Assembly: GCA_031771865.1 (NCBI GenBank)
Contig: JASISA010000029.1
Span: forward strand, 1-64,000
Source of the DNA: Nothophaeocryptopus gaeumannii
Lineage: Eukaryota > Ascomycota > Dothideomycetes > Mycosphaerellales > Mycosphaerellaceae
Reading direction: 5' to 3'
Length of the DNA stretch: 64,000 nucleotides
In this document: piece after piece, positions 53,784-64,000 of the stretch
Layout: each line of letters begins with the position of its first letter
How positions within the stretch are numbered: the first letter of the stretch is position 1
Position numbers and translations under genes: made by a program
The notes under the pieces: model-generated
Database searches by the model: none
Seen by the model: the letters and a program-made list of their open reading frames with translations, nothing else
Told to the model about the DNA's origin: nothing

Positions 53784-54300
53784 GCTGTGAGATATAGTCC
53801 TCACGAACAGGATCAGCACCAAGAGCAGCAAAGACGGGAGAATACGGGAGCGGCGGGTAGCCAGCGGCGGTCTAGGCAGTAGACTTTCTCCGAACGGCTG
53901 GTTCACGGTGACAAATCTCCTCTGGGCTGCTCCTTGGCCATGCGACGATGAGCATCATCGATAAGCATGATTGACATATTGAAGTTGAAGCAAGAAGCGT
54001 CCGTGGATACTGCTTTTGTTGGAAATCTTGGTTTCCTTTGGTACGATTCCAGACACGGTCTCAGAAACACTCTGAACAAAGAGAACAAATCTTCAAACTT
54101 TGCAACTGCGACTGACAAAGAGGTCGGGGGTAGAGAAGGCGATGAATGTCAAGCGAATGGGATGAGGATGTGGAAGGCTGATATGTATGCGGACTTGGCG
54201 GGCTAGCTGTCAGGCCTCCTCGGCTATCTCGAAACATTCTCGACCCAGTAGAGTGCACTCGTGGAGCCTGGCTTGATCTGCGCGCCTCTTGCGCACAAGA

Positions 54301-54960
54301 TCACCTCACAAAACCCAAGAACTTGTCTCCCCGCCACAGTGTCCTCTCTTCTGGCTCAGATTGCTGCAGCCTCATCTCCGTGACAGGTCCAGAAGAGCTA
54401 GACGTCATCTTCGTCGTCTCTTTCCGAGTGACCGTCCACAGCTTGTGAGCGTCTGGCCTTTTATCCGGCTTTACGTTGACACATTTAAGTACCAATCTCT
54501 GCAACTCAGGCGTATAGTTCTTCTTTGCAGATTCTGTGAGCTGGACTTGCTCGTCCGCTGTGCCGAATCGGGCCTCTTTGAGGGCGCCTCCGTTCTCGAG
54601 GTTCATGAGGCAGGCCATGATCCTTCCCAAAGTCCGCCGGGCTATCCTTGTGCTCATTATATCTTCGAGTTGCGCCTGGGAGAGCGGGTCCAGGGCCGGG
54701 TGCATCTTGAGCTCGTCTTCGCCGCGATGCTCGATTGGGTCGTGAGTAGCCTCTGCTTGGAGTTGTGGAGCAGCCTCCGTCTGTTCCTGCGCAGCGTCAT
54801 CTTCATCCGCCTCTGGCACTGCAGCTAGAGGCATTGTAGTGTTTGCACCCAGTCGTGCTTGATGGTCTACGGTGCTTCTGAGCGAACGGAATCCGCGTTT
54901 GAATGAGCCAGGAAGGTCTCCACCGGTGCCACCCAGTCCTTTCAAATTTCGTTGTGACAT
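54301..54960 (-). CDS. Kinase C-lobe-like protein, probably a truncated kinase
   Basis: ATG at 54960 (MSQRNLKGLGGTGG) to the TGA at 54301, 219 residues. The second half has GRIMACLMNLENG and YTPELQRLVLKCVNVKPDKRP followed by DAHKLW, which matches the last helices of a protein kinase domain (the region with the conserved Arg near '-P--RP'). The glycine loop, catalytic Lys, HRD and DFG are all absent. The N-terminal 90 residues are acidic and disordered. The same C-lobe pattern occurs in the complete kinase at 44.8 kb (VGRVMLALMNL). It is either a remnant of a kinase gene or one exon set of a rearranged one; no catalysis is expected. Confidence 0.5.
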   Translation of the reverse strand: MSQRNLKGLGGTGGDLPGSFKRGFRSLRSTVDHQARLGANTTMPLAAVPEADEDDAAQEQTEAAPQLQAEATHDPIEHRGEDELKMHPALDPLSQAQLEDIMSTRIARRTLGRIMACLMNLENGGALKEARFGTADEQVQLTESAKKNYTPELQRLVLKCVNVKPDKRPDAHKLWTVTRKETTKMTSSSSGPVTEMRLQQSEPEERTLWRGDKFLGFVR

Positions 54961-55167
54961 GTCTTGTAAGGTGCAAATGCGAGAATTGGTGCATTTTGTA
55001 TTGAGTATGCAAGACTGGGGATCTCCACTCGACATTGGGATGGTTTTTGTGCTTTGCAGTCTGGAGAGCGCACTCCCGGATTTGGCGCTTTCGTGTAACC
55101 TTGATCGACCCTATCAAGGAAGATCACGTACTTCGGATTCAAACGAGGAAATTTACAAGCGTCTCTT

Positions 55168-55707
55168 TCAGCCTGAAGGGTGGGCTTGAAGACCAGCTCC
55201 GGACTGCGCACCCATGCCAACCAAAGCATAGTGTCGCACGCACAGCCAGGTCCCATTCAGCCATCGCCACTCAAATTGACAGATGCCTTCCTTGGTGACT
55301 CCTGCTGGTGCTCCAGACACTTCAAAGTTTACATACACTTCAGCCTTCTTTTTCGCAGGATCGACAGTGGCCTCAGACTTGACAATATTAATGCGGTGGT
55401 CGGGATATGTCTCGAAGACTCGCTTGTTCGCTGCGATGTGCTCATCGTGGGTGACCAACTCAGATTCAGATCCAGGCTTCGAAGCCCCTACCGGACCGTA
55501 GTCGTAGTGGCCACGCCAATGCGCTGCTTGATGCTCAGTTACAACTGGATGATGCTCGAATATCCGGGAGTTGATGGCTTCGATCCATTCGGAAGATAAG
55601 CGGATGAGATAGTCAGAGAGGGACTCGCTCGGCCTCTGCTCGTAAGTAGAGCCTGTAGTCGAGGGAGTGCTCGAGTTTGAGGCCTGGTCGGAACTGCTTG
55701 CAGCCAT
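55168..55707 (-). CDS. Hypothetical protein, possibly NTF2-like
   Basis: ATG at 55707 (MAASSSDQASNSSTPSTT) to the TGA at 55168, 179 residues. After a 40-residue Ser/Thr-rich leader there is a compact domain with LSDYLIRLSSEWIEAIN, RINIVKSEATVDPAKKKAEVYVNFEV and FEWRWLNGTWLCVRHY. The alternation of a helix at the start and later beta strands ending in a W-x3-G-x-W motif resembles NTF2/SnoaL-like small folds used for ligand binding or catalysis. This is a fold guess from pattern only. There is no signal peptide. Confidence 0.6.
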   Translation of the reverse strand: MAASSSDQASNSSTPSTTGSTYEQRPSESLSDYLIRLSSEWIEAINSRIFEHHPVVTEHQAAHWRGHYDYGPVGASKPGSESELVTHDEHIAANKRVFETYPDHRINIVKSEATVDPAKKKAEVYVNFEVSGAPAGVTKEGICQFEWRWLNGTWLCVRHYALVGMGAQSGAGLQAHPSG

Positions 55708-55749
55708 TGCTGATGTCGTTATTAAGTGCTTGGCGGGGATTGAGTACAA

Positions 55750-56113
55750 AAGTCATGCATCACGCCGACGTCCATCACCCACTGGTCTCTGATAGTCCTA
55801 GATATGTTTGCGGACCGAGCATTGGTCGCTAAAGACGCTAGATGGACTTTCAGCATCGAGATGTAGGTCAGATGGGAAGTAGAGAGCCGAGAAAGATATT
55901 TCTACCTAGGCGCAGCTGGTGCCGAGTGGAGGCGTTGCCGGCGCCGTCGAAGTTATGTGGCAACGCTTGACTTCTGGCCGCCAAGGCTCGCTTACAGTAC
56001 GAGGTACCTTGCAGTCGAAGTTTGTTTCGGAATCTCCTCCTGAGCCATCACAACAACCTTGACTCTAACTACAATCAGCAGCTTCGATATCGGTAAATTA
56101 CCCGAGCACCGAC
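55750..56113. other. Short intergenic region between divergent genes
   Basis: Promoter space between the minus-strand gene ending its 5' side at 55707 and the plus-strand gene at 56114. I see no distinct motif. Confidence 0.4.
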
Positions 56114-56946
56114 ATGACGAGCAAGACACATTTCTTTGACCTTCCGCAGGAGATCAGGGATATGATATATCGAGAGTGAGCACAACGTCAGCTCGACGAC
56201 ATCGCAAACTGCTAACTTCTTTCTGAGATCTCGCCCATATCGCTGGTTCGACATTGTGAATATGCCCGAGAAGATCAAGCAGCCCACAACGTCTATGATC
56301 TCCCGTCGAATGCGGAAGGAGAGCCTGGACGTCTTCTACGGCCAAGCGACGTAAGCCTACCACGCTAAGCAACGTCAAAAGACCCTGCTAATGGAGAATG
56401 TATAGCTGGTTTCACGATATCCGCAACTACCACAGTAGCTGGCCGGAGAAGTGGACGCCGGATGCAATATTCCTGAGCTGGATACAAGCCATCGGCGACG
56501 AAAATGCAGGCCGGTTGAGACGCCTCATCTGCTACCATGGAGTCTTCGCGGCAAATTTCACCATCAGTGAAGGGAACTTCGAACTCTCCTTTAAGCTCCG
56601 CAAGAACAAGCCTGGCGTTAACGTGGAAATCGCAGACGAGGCACCAAAACCCTACAGCCTAGGCGAAGCCATGAAGCGCGCCGAAGAGAGGCTGGGTCAC
56701 CTAGTAGCCAAGATTAACAAGGCTCGTGACGGGACTCGACTTACAGTCTCCGACATCAAGGAGCTATTCACTGCTGTCTTCGACCTCAAGCCTACCCTTT
56801 GCTCCCGCCTTGGACTCGGCTGGAAAGGTGCCATCATCACAGATCCTACCAAGAAGCAGGTCTTCAACCGGCACAAGCAATCTTGCTCAGATTGCGGATA
56901 TCATCGTACGGATGCGAGCTTTTCTCGGCATAGAATTCTGGGCTAA
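56114..56946 (+). CDS. 2EXR/F-box-like hypothetical protein, two introns
   Basis: Joining 56114-56175, 56228-56350 and 56406-56946 gives 241 residues with frame kept throughout. It starts MTSKTHFFDLPQEIRDMIYRE, the F-x-LP-x-EIR-x-x-IY opening of the fungal 2EXR/F-box-like family, then SMISRRMRKESLDVFYG, the second conserved block of that family (the R-x-x-x-E-x-x-x-x-FY pattern). The rest has a helix with EAMKRAEERLGHLVAK and a C-terminal CSDCGY. These proteins are numerous in ascomycetes and poorly characterised; some may be SCF adaptors. Introns of 52 and 55 bp have GTGAGC/GTAAGC donors and TGCTAA(C/T) branch sites. Confidence 0.8.
56176..56227 (+). other. Intron 1 of the 2EXR-like gene
   Basis: 52 bp with GTGAGC donor, CTGCTAAC branch site and CTGAG acceptor; splicing joins YRE to SRPYRW in frame. 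Confidence 0.8.
56351..56405 (+). other. Intron 2 of the 2EXR-like gene
   Basis: 55 bp with GTAAGC donor, CTGCTAAT branch site and TATAG acceptor; splicing joins YGQA to TWFHDI in frame. Confidence 0.85.
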
Positions 56947-57100
56947 GCATTCGCATAGGTGGAGATGTTTTGATTGCTGCCGAGAACTGAGCCATCGATG
57001 ACTCAGCATTGGTTTGGCTGGGCAACCACAGAGCCGGACTACTGATCTATAATCCTTTCGCAATTTTCGGCCTCCTTGGTTTCCTGCTCACTCCAACAAC

Positions 57101-58087
57101 ATGCGAGAAACACGCTCTCGATCACGGACTCCCGCAGTAGCACCAAAGAAACCGCCTCGTCCGCCGCCCCGAACGGCCTCGCGGGGACTATTGGCATTGG
57201 AACCAACTATACCTCCATCTCCCACTCCACTTCCATGGCCTCATTACAGCACGAATGGACCACAACTGGTCTTGAGACGCAAGGCCTCAATTTCTCGGCA
57301 AGCTTACTCCAGCGACATCGAGCTCAACAAACACCTCCGCAGCCTGTCTAAAGCCAACCGGGAACTTCTTCTCCTAAAACAACGAAAGCTACGAGATCCA
57401 GATGCTGAAGTCCACCGTCTCATGAAGAAATTTGCGTCCGAGCCGACAGATACCACCCAAGTTCTGGCTCGAGCAGCGTTCGCCACTCTAGTATTCGCAC
57501 AAGAAGCAGCCGGAACAGCGGTCTGCATTTCGCCAGATGGCCTCCTCTTGACTTGCTCGCATTGTATCGCAGAATCAGAAGCAGATTACGACCATGCAAG
57601 GGACCATTGGCTGCTATTTGCGTCTGGTAACGTCGTTAAGGCGACACCAGTAGCGTTCGACCAGAAACGAGACCTGGCCCTTCTCCAGATCACCCTCTCA
57701 TTCACGCCCAAGATGCCCTACGTCAACCTCTCACCGACCCCACCAAAAATCCGCATTCCCCTCTGCATCGGCCACCCAGGCAGCGAAGACCTCGAAGCCT
57801 CGCAATCCGGTATTGCCACCGACTACGACGTCCTCCACATCAGCGAAGGCAAATGCCGCGGTCTGGCCAAAGACCAAGATCCTCAGGATAATGCCGAGAT
57901 TGGAGCTTTGATGCATGATTGCTGGACGTATTGGGGCCATTCGGGTGCTCCTCTCATTGATCGGAAAAGCGGGAAATTGGTAGGTCTGCATTCGAGTTGG
58001 GATGATCAGACTGGTATGCGGAGGGCCGTGGCGTTTGAGGCGGTCAGGGAGTTTTTGGATGAGCATACCACCACTCTCATAGAGTAG
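57101..58087 (+). CDS. Trypsin-like serine protease (S1-type fold)
   Basis: ATG at 57101, 328 residues, no intron. The first 65 residues are Arg/Pro rich and disordered. Residues 115-325 show a chymotrypsin-fold protease with GTAVCISPDGLLLTCSHCI giving the catalytic His, KRDLALLQI giving Asp, and YWGHSGAPLID giving Ser in a G-x-S-G-x-P context, then GKLVGLHSSWD. This order and spacing match trypsin-like peptidase domains of the HtrA/degQ-like kind found in cytosolic or nuclear fungal proteins. There is no signal peptide and no visible PDZ domain. The complete H-D-S triad suggests it is active. It converges with the zinc-finger gene, 20 bp between stops. Confidence 0.87.
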   Translation: MRETRSRSRTPAVAPKKPPRPPPRTASRGLLALEPTIPPSPTPLPWPHYSTNGPQLVLRRKASISRQAYSSDIELNKHLRSLSKANRELLLLKQRKLRDPDAEVHRLMKKFASEPTDTTQVLARAAFATLVFAQEAAGTAVCISPDGLLLTCSHCIAESEADYDHARDHWLLFASGNVVKATPVAFDQKRDLALLQITLSFTPKMPYVNLSPTPPKIRIPLCIGHPGSEDLEASQSGIATDYDVLHISEGKCRGLAKDQDPQDNAEIGALMHDCWTYWGHSGAPLIDRKSGKLVGLHSSWDDQTGMRRAVAFEAVREFLDEHTTTLIE

Positions 58088-58107
58088 ATAGCCAATGTTG
58101 AGGTCCT

Positions 58108-59292
58108 TCAGCCCGCGGCTCCGAATCCTTTCTGCTGCTCCCGTCGTAAGTATTCTTTGATTTCACTCAGTCGACTTGCATGGTAGGTCTTCGCATGGCG
58201 GATGAGATTATCAGGCCGAGGATATGTCTTCAAGGCATCCGGACAAGCCGGACAGTGAAGATTGAGGCCGCGGTGTGTCGCTCCATGTCGAACGAGCTCG
58301 TTCTTCCGCTTGAAGGTGCGATGGCAATCTTCACAGACCCATCTGCGCTCGGTGAGGTGTACGGATTTGTGTGAGCTATGCAATCGATATCAGCATGGAA
58401 AAGTGAGGGAAAGAGCTCTGCGAGACGCATACGTGAGAAGATACTTCGTCTTGAATGGCGTCGCAGAGCATCCAGGCTCTGTGCATCGCCAAAAGCCAGG
58501 CGGAGTGCTCGCGCGCTCGCCTGAACTTCTCTCTGTGCTGTCACTGACAATAGTATCGGGTGAAATATCTTCTGGAGGCAGTTGAGGAGCTGGCACTATC
58601 CCCGGCAGGCTGAGGTCTGTCATACGGACAATTTTGGGGTTTGACTCTGGCATGACAATGCTAGGGCCTTGCACGTCAGGCTCGTTGCTGACGACTCTTG
58701 ATATCGCCATCTTCTCATGTATACGATCTGTTGCAGTCGTGATGGAGCGAGGTGTACGAGGCTCCTCTGACATTGTACTGATACTGTTGCTAGGGGACTG
58801 GAGGTCCGGTTCTTTTCCAGGTCCGGACGACTCAAGTCTCTCGACCGTCGGTGAGGCTGCCTCCATCTTATCCTCACGATCATTCTCGGGGAGTTCTGCT
58901 TTTGAAACGCAAGGCTCCATTGAGGCTCGATCGTGAGGTTCTGCTGCAGTGTCATGAATGACAAGCTCATCCTCCGTTGCTCGCGAACACGGCCCCAGCC
59001 TCGTGCCATGGTTCATAGACTCTTCCAAGATGACAAGCCCCGCGTCGCCTCTTCCGCCAGATTCCATTGGCGGCGGCGGCTCAGACGAGTCAGTCTCCTG
59101 CTCACCCGTAGATGGGATGCTGAACGGTACGGCTCGTAGAGGAGGTGAGCTCTCACGGCTCCGAGTAGAGAACTCATCATCTTGCTCATCCTGAAGAGGT
59201 TGGGTGTCTGGCCACATCGTAACAGCAGTTTGCCTTTTGCGAACCACCACACCCTGCCTCTGCCCCGCGGGAGAACTGGGCTCCGTGAACAT
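58108..59292 (-). CDS. C2H2 zinc-finger protein, one intron
   Basis: Joining 59292-58433 and 58375-58108 on the minus strand gives 375 residues from the ATG at 59292 (MFTEPSSPAGQRQG). The first 265 residues are Ser/Pro/Glu rich and disordered. Three zinc fingers end the protein: WRCTEPGCSATPFKTKYLL with HKSVH after the intron, WVCEDCHRTFKRKNELVRHG, and LHCPACPDALKTYPRPDNLI with HAKTYH. The array is typical of fungal DNA-binding regulators; its targets are unknown. The intron splits finger one between Leu and Thr, so unspliced RNA would give a protein with no complete finger. Confidence 0.85.
58376..58432 (-). other. Intron of the C2H2 zinc-finger gene
   Basis: 57 bp on the minus strand with a GTATGC donor, a GCTGAT-type branch region and TTGCATAG acceptor. 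Removing it joins YLLT to SHKSVH and completes the first zinc finger. Confidence 0.85.
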
Positions 59293-59755
59293 AGCCTCGC
59301 CTTTGCGTAACGGTAGCCTGATGCCACGTCTGGAATTGAGGAGCTTGCATGCAGCACGGTCGGCTATAGCAGCACCGCAGCAAATCAGTGCATATTGCCG
59401 AGCTTAGAAGAAGCCTCGCAAGGCTGCGGAGAAGGAAGACGGGAGTTCGTGTCAGTAAGGCTGAGGAATAGTAATCGTACAGAAACGAAGCATTGAGATC
59501 ATGCTGGAGGTAAGACAAGAGTGAACTTTGTGATGACAGGAAGAAAAAGGGTGGATTGGTGCGATGCTGAAGTGTAGGCTGCCACCGCTCGTGTCCAGCA
59601 CGAGCTGAAGTTGACCGGCCTCCTAAAGAGGCCAATCGGCGGGATTCCTCGCAGGCAGGGTTCTGGGCCTGCATTTTCCTCACCGGTTGCGGGCATTCGG
59701 GCCCGTGGAGCATGTGAAGACGATCTGGGCTCGAGATACATTACTACTACAGCGC
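59293..59755. other. Upstream region of the zinc-finger gene
   Basis: About 460 bp of ordinary composition before the relic block at 59.8 kb; expected to hold the promoter of the minus-strand gene. No distinct motif seen. Confidence 0.4.
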
Positions 59756-60095
59756 GCTGTTATCAGATCTAGATCTAACACTGTTCTTCAATAGAACCTC
59801 GCTCCTCCTGCACTTAGTAGCTCTACTAGTTACTCTAACTATACTAACTCTTTCTCTTAACACTATCTCTAACCCTTCTTAATTAACCCTTCCTCTTACT
59901 ATCCTTACTCTCCCTCTAGCTACACTCGCTGTCTTGGGTTGTCTACTCTCCGCTGTACTAGAAGTTTCGCGTATAGCTAATACACCTTTCTCCATACTAC
60001 TTACTAAAGTAATAGGCCTCGTAATCTTACTAGAGTTTATTACTAAGAGAGGATACTAGTTCTACTACTATTACTCTTTACTTAGTCTTGTAACT
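59756..60095. repeat. Short RIP-degraded relic
   Basis: TA-, CTA- and TTA-rich, with CA/TG depletion sharply different from both flanks. At its left edge is a short palindrome AGATCTAGATCT. I cannot name the parent element. It shows that the RIP-affected DNA is not limited to the left cluster. Confidence 0.65.
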
Positions 60096-63000
60096 TCGTC
60101 TCCACGCACTCCGGATAGCTCGTTCATACGCCGGTTCACTATGTTTCTGACTGCAAAGACCAGTAGTGTTGAACTACGAATGTCGTGAGGGACGGGGCTC
60201 GTAGCGTTGTCGAGCGGAGGGTGGTAAAGCCTGAACCTGAGGCGTGAATATCTCACTAGTCACCATCGTGCTCCAGGCTGCGCTCACGCATGATGTCCAT
60301 GAGTTCCAGCGGTATGTGTGATCGTATTGTCATGTTGAACAGAGATGCGCCTCTCATTCGTGTAGGCTGGTGGTTATAGTAGTCTCACTAGCGGACGTCC
60401 GCATGAAGACGATTTCGTGGTAGACTACAATTGTATCAGCCTTGGAAATGAAGCCCATGATGCATCTTGAGCCGCAGACTTGGACGCATATCCGAAATGC
60501 AGCGCAAACTCAGACCAGGATAGTGAATCGCATCCTCTCGCAATTCGTCCTGCCAAAGTTCAACGCCTGAAAAACTAAGGGAAGGCCGCATTGCAGGGTA
60601 TATAGAGGTACCGAATCAATGCGACTACCGAGACGGCATACGTAGGATGCGCATGGGATCCGCGGGCCTCCATAGAAACAGTGCGCACGGAGATGGTATG
60701 CGCCCTGTATGCACTTCAAAACGATCTTGGGTATCCCGACGATGCGTCTAGGCGATCCTGGGGGCTGTGATGAACTGGTGCTCGCCGCGACGGCGGGCTG
60801 CGTGCGGATGCATATGCAAACCTTGTCTGGACGTCCTGCGGGAAGAGAGAGTGTGACAAAGGCACCTCATGTGGTGTTGGAAGGTGAATAGCAGGTGTGC
60901 AGTTCGGGACGACCTGTGGTAGGAGAGCTTCACCGTGCTGACTGGGATTAGCACGCAAAATGTAAGAGCAGGTGAGCTGTTGAGCTTGCAATTGGATACT
61001 GTTCGGGGCTGTGTCGGGGACATGTTTCCACATAGGATTGGGAGGCTATCCATGGTACAGTGACGAAGAGGCGTAGAAGGCGGTTGCGGGGTGGGGGATT
61101 TGATCGAGGATGTGTCTCCACACCCGCGACCTCTCTCTACCTCTCCGTCGTACCCTCTAGATCTCCAACACTCCTGATTCGATAGTTTTCGGTTCTTCGA
61201 GACTGCTGATCCTCTGCCTTCGAGGTACGCATCTGTAAGGCCTGATGCATGTCTTCTGCGGGCGGAAGGCTCGGAAGTCTCCATTGTCCACCCATCGAGA
61301 CTTCTGCAACCCCTTGCATCGGGCGCCTCCCTCTTGTGGACCGCACACCACGTCCCTGCCATCAGGCTAACGACATCGCTACCGAATAAACCCTCCAAAC
61401 ATGTCTTCCGCTGCTGACGGCGCTCGTGGATTGCGTATGGGCGCCATGAGGAGGAAGCGGGCTCGGCGTGCCGTCGTAGATGCGTACCGTGGATTCTCGT
61501 GGTCTCTGGAAACGTTCGCCGGCGGTGCTGCATGGCTGATTCGCAGCTACGACATCTATACCAATGGGTAGATATTGCACTCAATCTGTTAGATTACCGA
61601 TATATGACCTGGATGCGAACAACCGCTGGTGCCCGCTGATGGCCTTTCGATGACTGCGGGTCAAAATTGGAGGACAGGAGGATTTGGGCCCGACGTCGTC
61701 GCATCCCTGGTCATTCTGGCGTCCGGCCTGAGGCATCGATTAAATCTTCTACCACCACCGCTGAACTCATACAGCCTCGTTACCAAATATCTCGCAGCCG
61801 GACAACGCAGAAGCTCATCGTTATTTCGGGTTCAGCAACGTGTCCACTCCATGTCTATGAAAGCAGCGCCAGCATAAGATTGTCTTTCCCATATCGATCA
61901 CCGACTCGGACAGACACAACCCTGCAGTGTCCAAAATGCGAGAGTTCAACGGCCTGGAATGAAGACGCCTCATGCAGACAGCCGTTAGTCTCTGCCAGTT
62001 TGGTCGCCATATGAGAATGGTGGTTGATGACTGAGTTCATTCTTCTCTTGCTTGACGGTAATCTTAAGGCCAATTATCACCACGATCCCTCATCAGTTCG
62101 GCAGCATTAGACTCCCGGGATATTACAAACTTTTCGACACCCACTGGTGTCCGTCGACTGGCCCGAGTTGAGTGAATCTAACACGATTACGTGTGCCAAT
62201 GGTCATACTATTGGCAAGCATCTTCAAGACCGGATCATCTCCCCGAGGCCTTCGACATACCTTGGGTTAAACTGCGTTAGCCTACCGGCGCTTGCGCAAT
62301 ATGCAGACATTCGTTAGAGCACCAGCTCATCCAGCCATTCATCTGCTCGAAAACTGGAGGATGGCCCTACCGAGAGTACACATGCATCCCGAGTCTTGGA
62401 TACTGATATCGCTGACATACTTGACATGCTTGACCATGGCCATTCTGCCGTCTGTCGTGCATACTGCAAACACCCGCTCGCTGCCGCTCTCACTGAAGCT
62501 CCGACTGCGAATCATCACAGCTCCGCCTGCCTTGCCTGATTCACCTCACCCAGCATTGGACACATCATCACTGCCGCCTCCGCCATGCAAATACAACTGA
62601 TTACAGCCACGCCAGGTATGTCGTCCGGTGAGCTGTGAGACATCATGCAAACAGCCATTAGCTCTGCTTGAGGATTGTCATCGCGGAACTCGAGGTCGAA
62701 CGGAGCGTGAGATGTGCCAGGCGACTCAGCACTGCTAGCCTCTATGACTAGCGTCGTGGGTCAACGTTGCATCAGAAGAGGCCCGCCAAATCAGACTTGC
62801 CTCGATGATGCACGTTTCCTACCGCAAGCTCGCAGTACGACTCTCCCTCGACCAGAAGTATCTTCGTCTGGGCTCTTTTCATCACTTTGCTTCTGCTGAC
62901 AGATCTGAAGGAGCATCTGCGCCATCTGAGACATTGTTATTCGTGGCCGGCTCGTGGCTGAGCCGGCTCTGCAGCCTGCAGCCAACCACTAGCTTCAACT

Positions 63001-64000
63001 GACCATCATCCAGTAGGACAATTACATGGCAATTTTCGGACAATATCCTCAATAGCGCACGACAGCGCGAAGTCATACTCGTTCAGAATTCGACTTGTCT
63101 CGGCATATTACTGAGAGTTGGATACTCCCACTGGCCTCCGCTTTTCACTTGGCCACGACCTGGCACCCGCCCCCTCCGCACTGTTTGCCCGCGAGCTCGA
63201 GGTCCCGCCGCTTGACTCACCACATCCAGCTTCTCGACCCCATTTGTCGAAGTATGCCACCCACCCACAGTTGCAGCTCTGCCAGCTTACGTGGCCAAGA
63301 CCTCCGAACTCCTTTGCCGAGTCTCTAACCCCACGATGCAGATCTGCCAGAGGCTACAACAACCCATGTCGACGACGTCTATGATATAGGCTCACGTGGT
63401 CCGGGACATCCATGATGGTGTGATGCAAGCTGCAGTCTTCCACTGGCGCCCGCCCTCCAAGTGACCCATCACAGCAGTTCTCCCACGACCTCCTTACCAG
63501 CGCATTGACTCACCACTACCGTTGACACAGGCGTGTGTGCCATTTGTTCTCTGCTTCGAAACTGAGACAAAATGCAGACACCCGCTAGATTCACCACGAT
63601 GGAACTGTCTAACTGACCACGCTCGGAGCTAGGATGTTGGGAACAATCGCCCTCCCTGGAATTTCACAAATGGTAACCGATCTTCGCAATACATGGCACT
63701 GGCACGCAGCCCTCACGCGCGGTGTTTCACGCATGAGTTGTGTTTGCTCCGACAGAGGGTAATCCCCTCTTTGCTTCGGCCTCTCCCAAGGTGGCCAGTT
63801 GCTCCCTCGAGTCAGGACATGAGCTGCGCTGAGACAAGCGTACGACTACTTATCGCGCTTTTCGAGAGCCATAAGCCCTTCGCAAGCCTTCGTTTCGGCA
63901 CTTTCACCAGAGTTCGAACATCCACTGGCTTCCGCACTTCTCGTAGAATTTATGATGAAATGATCGATCCGATTAGCAGGTGAGTTACGGCTCCTGCCAA
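60096..64000. other. Gene-poor region with degenerate repeats
   Basis: No ATG-led frame here looks like a protein family. Recurrent words occur instead: variants of ATGCAGACAxCCGTTAG near 61975, 62302, 62647 and 63572, and CCACTGGxxxCCGC near 61630, 62145, 63130, 63440 and 63925, spaced roughly in multiples of 310-350 bp. This suggests an old, diverged tandem or interspersed repeat. There is no RIP-type TA bias. Confidence 0.4.

Noticed and set aside
61401..61571. 56-codon plus-strand ORF starting MSSAADGARG
   Set aside because: Has an ATG and plausible start context but is too short, with no relative or conservation evidence.
60748..61584. 278-codon minus-strand frame in the gene-poor right end
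   Set aside because: Starts with TTG, no in-frame ATG near the start, and random-looking content rich in Arg, Ser, His and Cys.

Overview
This is a stretch of a filamentous ascomycete genome, most likely a dothideomycete. The supporting signs are protein-coding genes with one or two introns of 50-57 bp that carry CTAAC/CTAAT-type branch sites, fungal gene families (Dal5-like MFS permease, 2EXR/F-box-like protein, Zn2Cys6 cluster), Fot1/pogo, Tad-like and Ty3 transposable elements, and blocks rich in TA and poor in CA/TG that are typical of repeat-induced point mutation (RIP). The lineage call is inference; no rRNA or marker gene lies in the window.

Left half (1-34 kb): a nested transposon cluster. 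The oldest layer is heavily RIP-mutated DNA (1-2454, 20961-21374, 26565-26739, 33505-34040). It holds a Fot1/pogo transposase relic and a Tc1/mariner relic. Three younger elements, all on the minus strand, sit in it: (i) an 18.5-kb Ty3/gypsy element (2459-20956) with 325-bp LTRs and a 4-bp target duplication, carrying gag, protease and pol frames plus two large unrecognised reading frames, one before gag and one of about 1357 codons after pol; (ii) a Tad-like LINE (about 21375-26564); (iii) a 6.8-kb chromovirus (26740-33504) with a 5-bp target duplication, a chromodomain integrase, a likely self-primed replication signal, and an antisense gene for a Zn2Cys6 protein next to its 3' LTR. The chromovirus cut the Tc1 relic in two: with the element and one duplication copy removed, the relic reading frame runs through the junction.

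Right half (34-64 kb): host genes with one further transposon. In order these are an MFS permease (35.3-36.9 kb), a Fot1/pogo DNA transposon with 44-bp terminal inverted repeats (38.7-40.8 kb), two paralogous small Cys/His proteins (42.6-44.1 kb, one disrupted by a 53-bp inverted duplication), a large protein kinase divergent from a BuGZ/ZNF207-type zinc-finger gene (44.8-49.4 kb), a pair of related orphan genes that differ by an intron (50.5 and 53.4 kb), a kinase C-lobe fragment, an unrecognised small gene, a 2EXR-like gene with two introns, a trypsin-like serine protease and a convergent C2H2 zinc-finger gene. From 59.3 to 64 kb I see a RIP relic and degenerate repeats but no convincing gene.

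The strongest candidates for something new are the giant multi-ORF Ty3 element and the antisense Zn2Cys6 gene inside the chromovirus. Premature stops in the giant element and in the pogo element are TAA/TAG and fit RIP, whereas the chromovirus and LINE are broken mainly by single-base indels.
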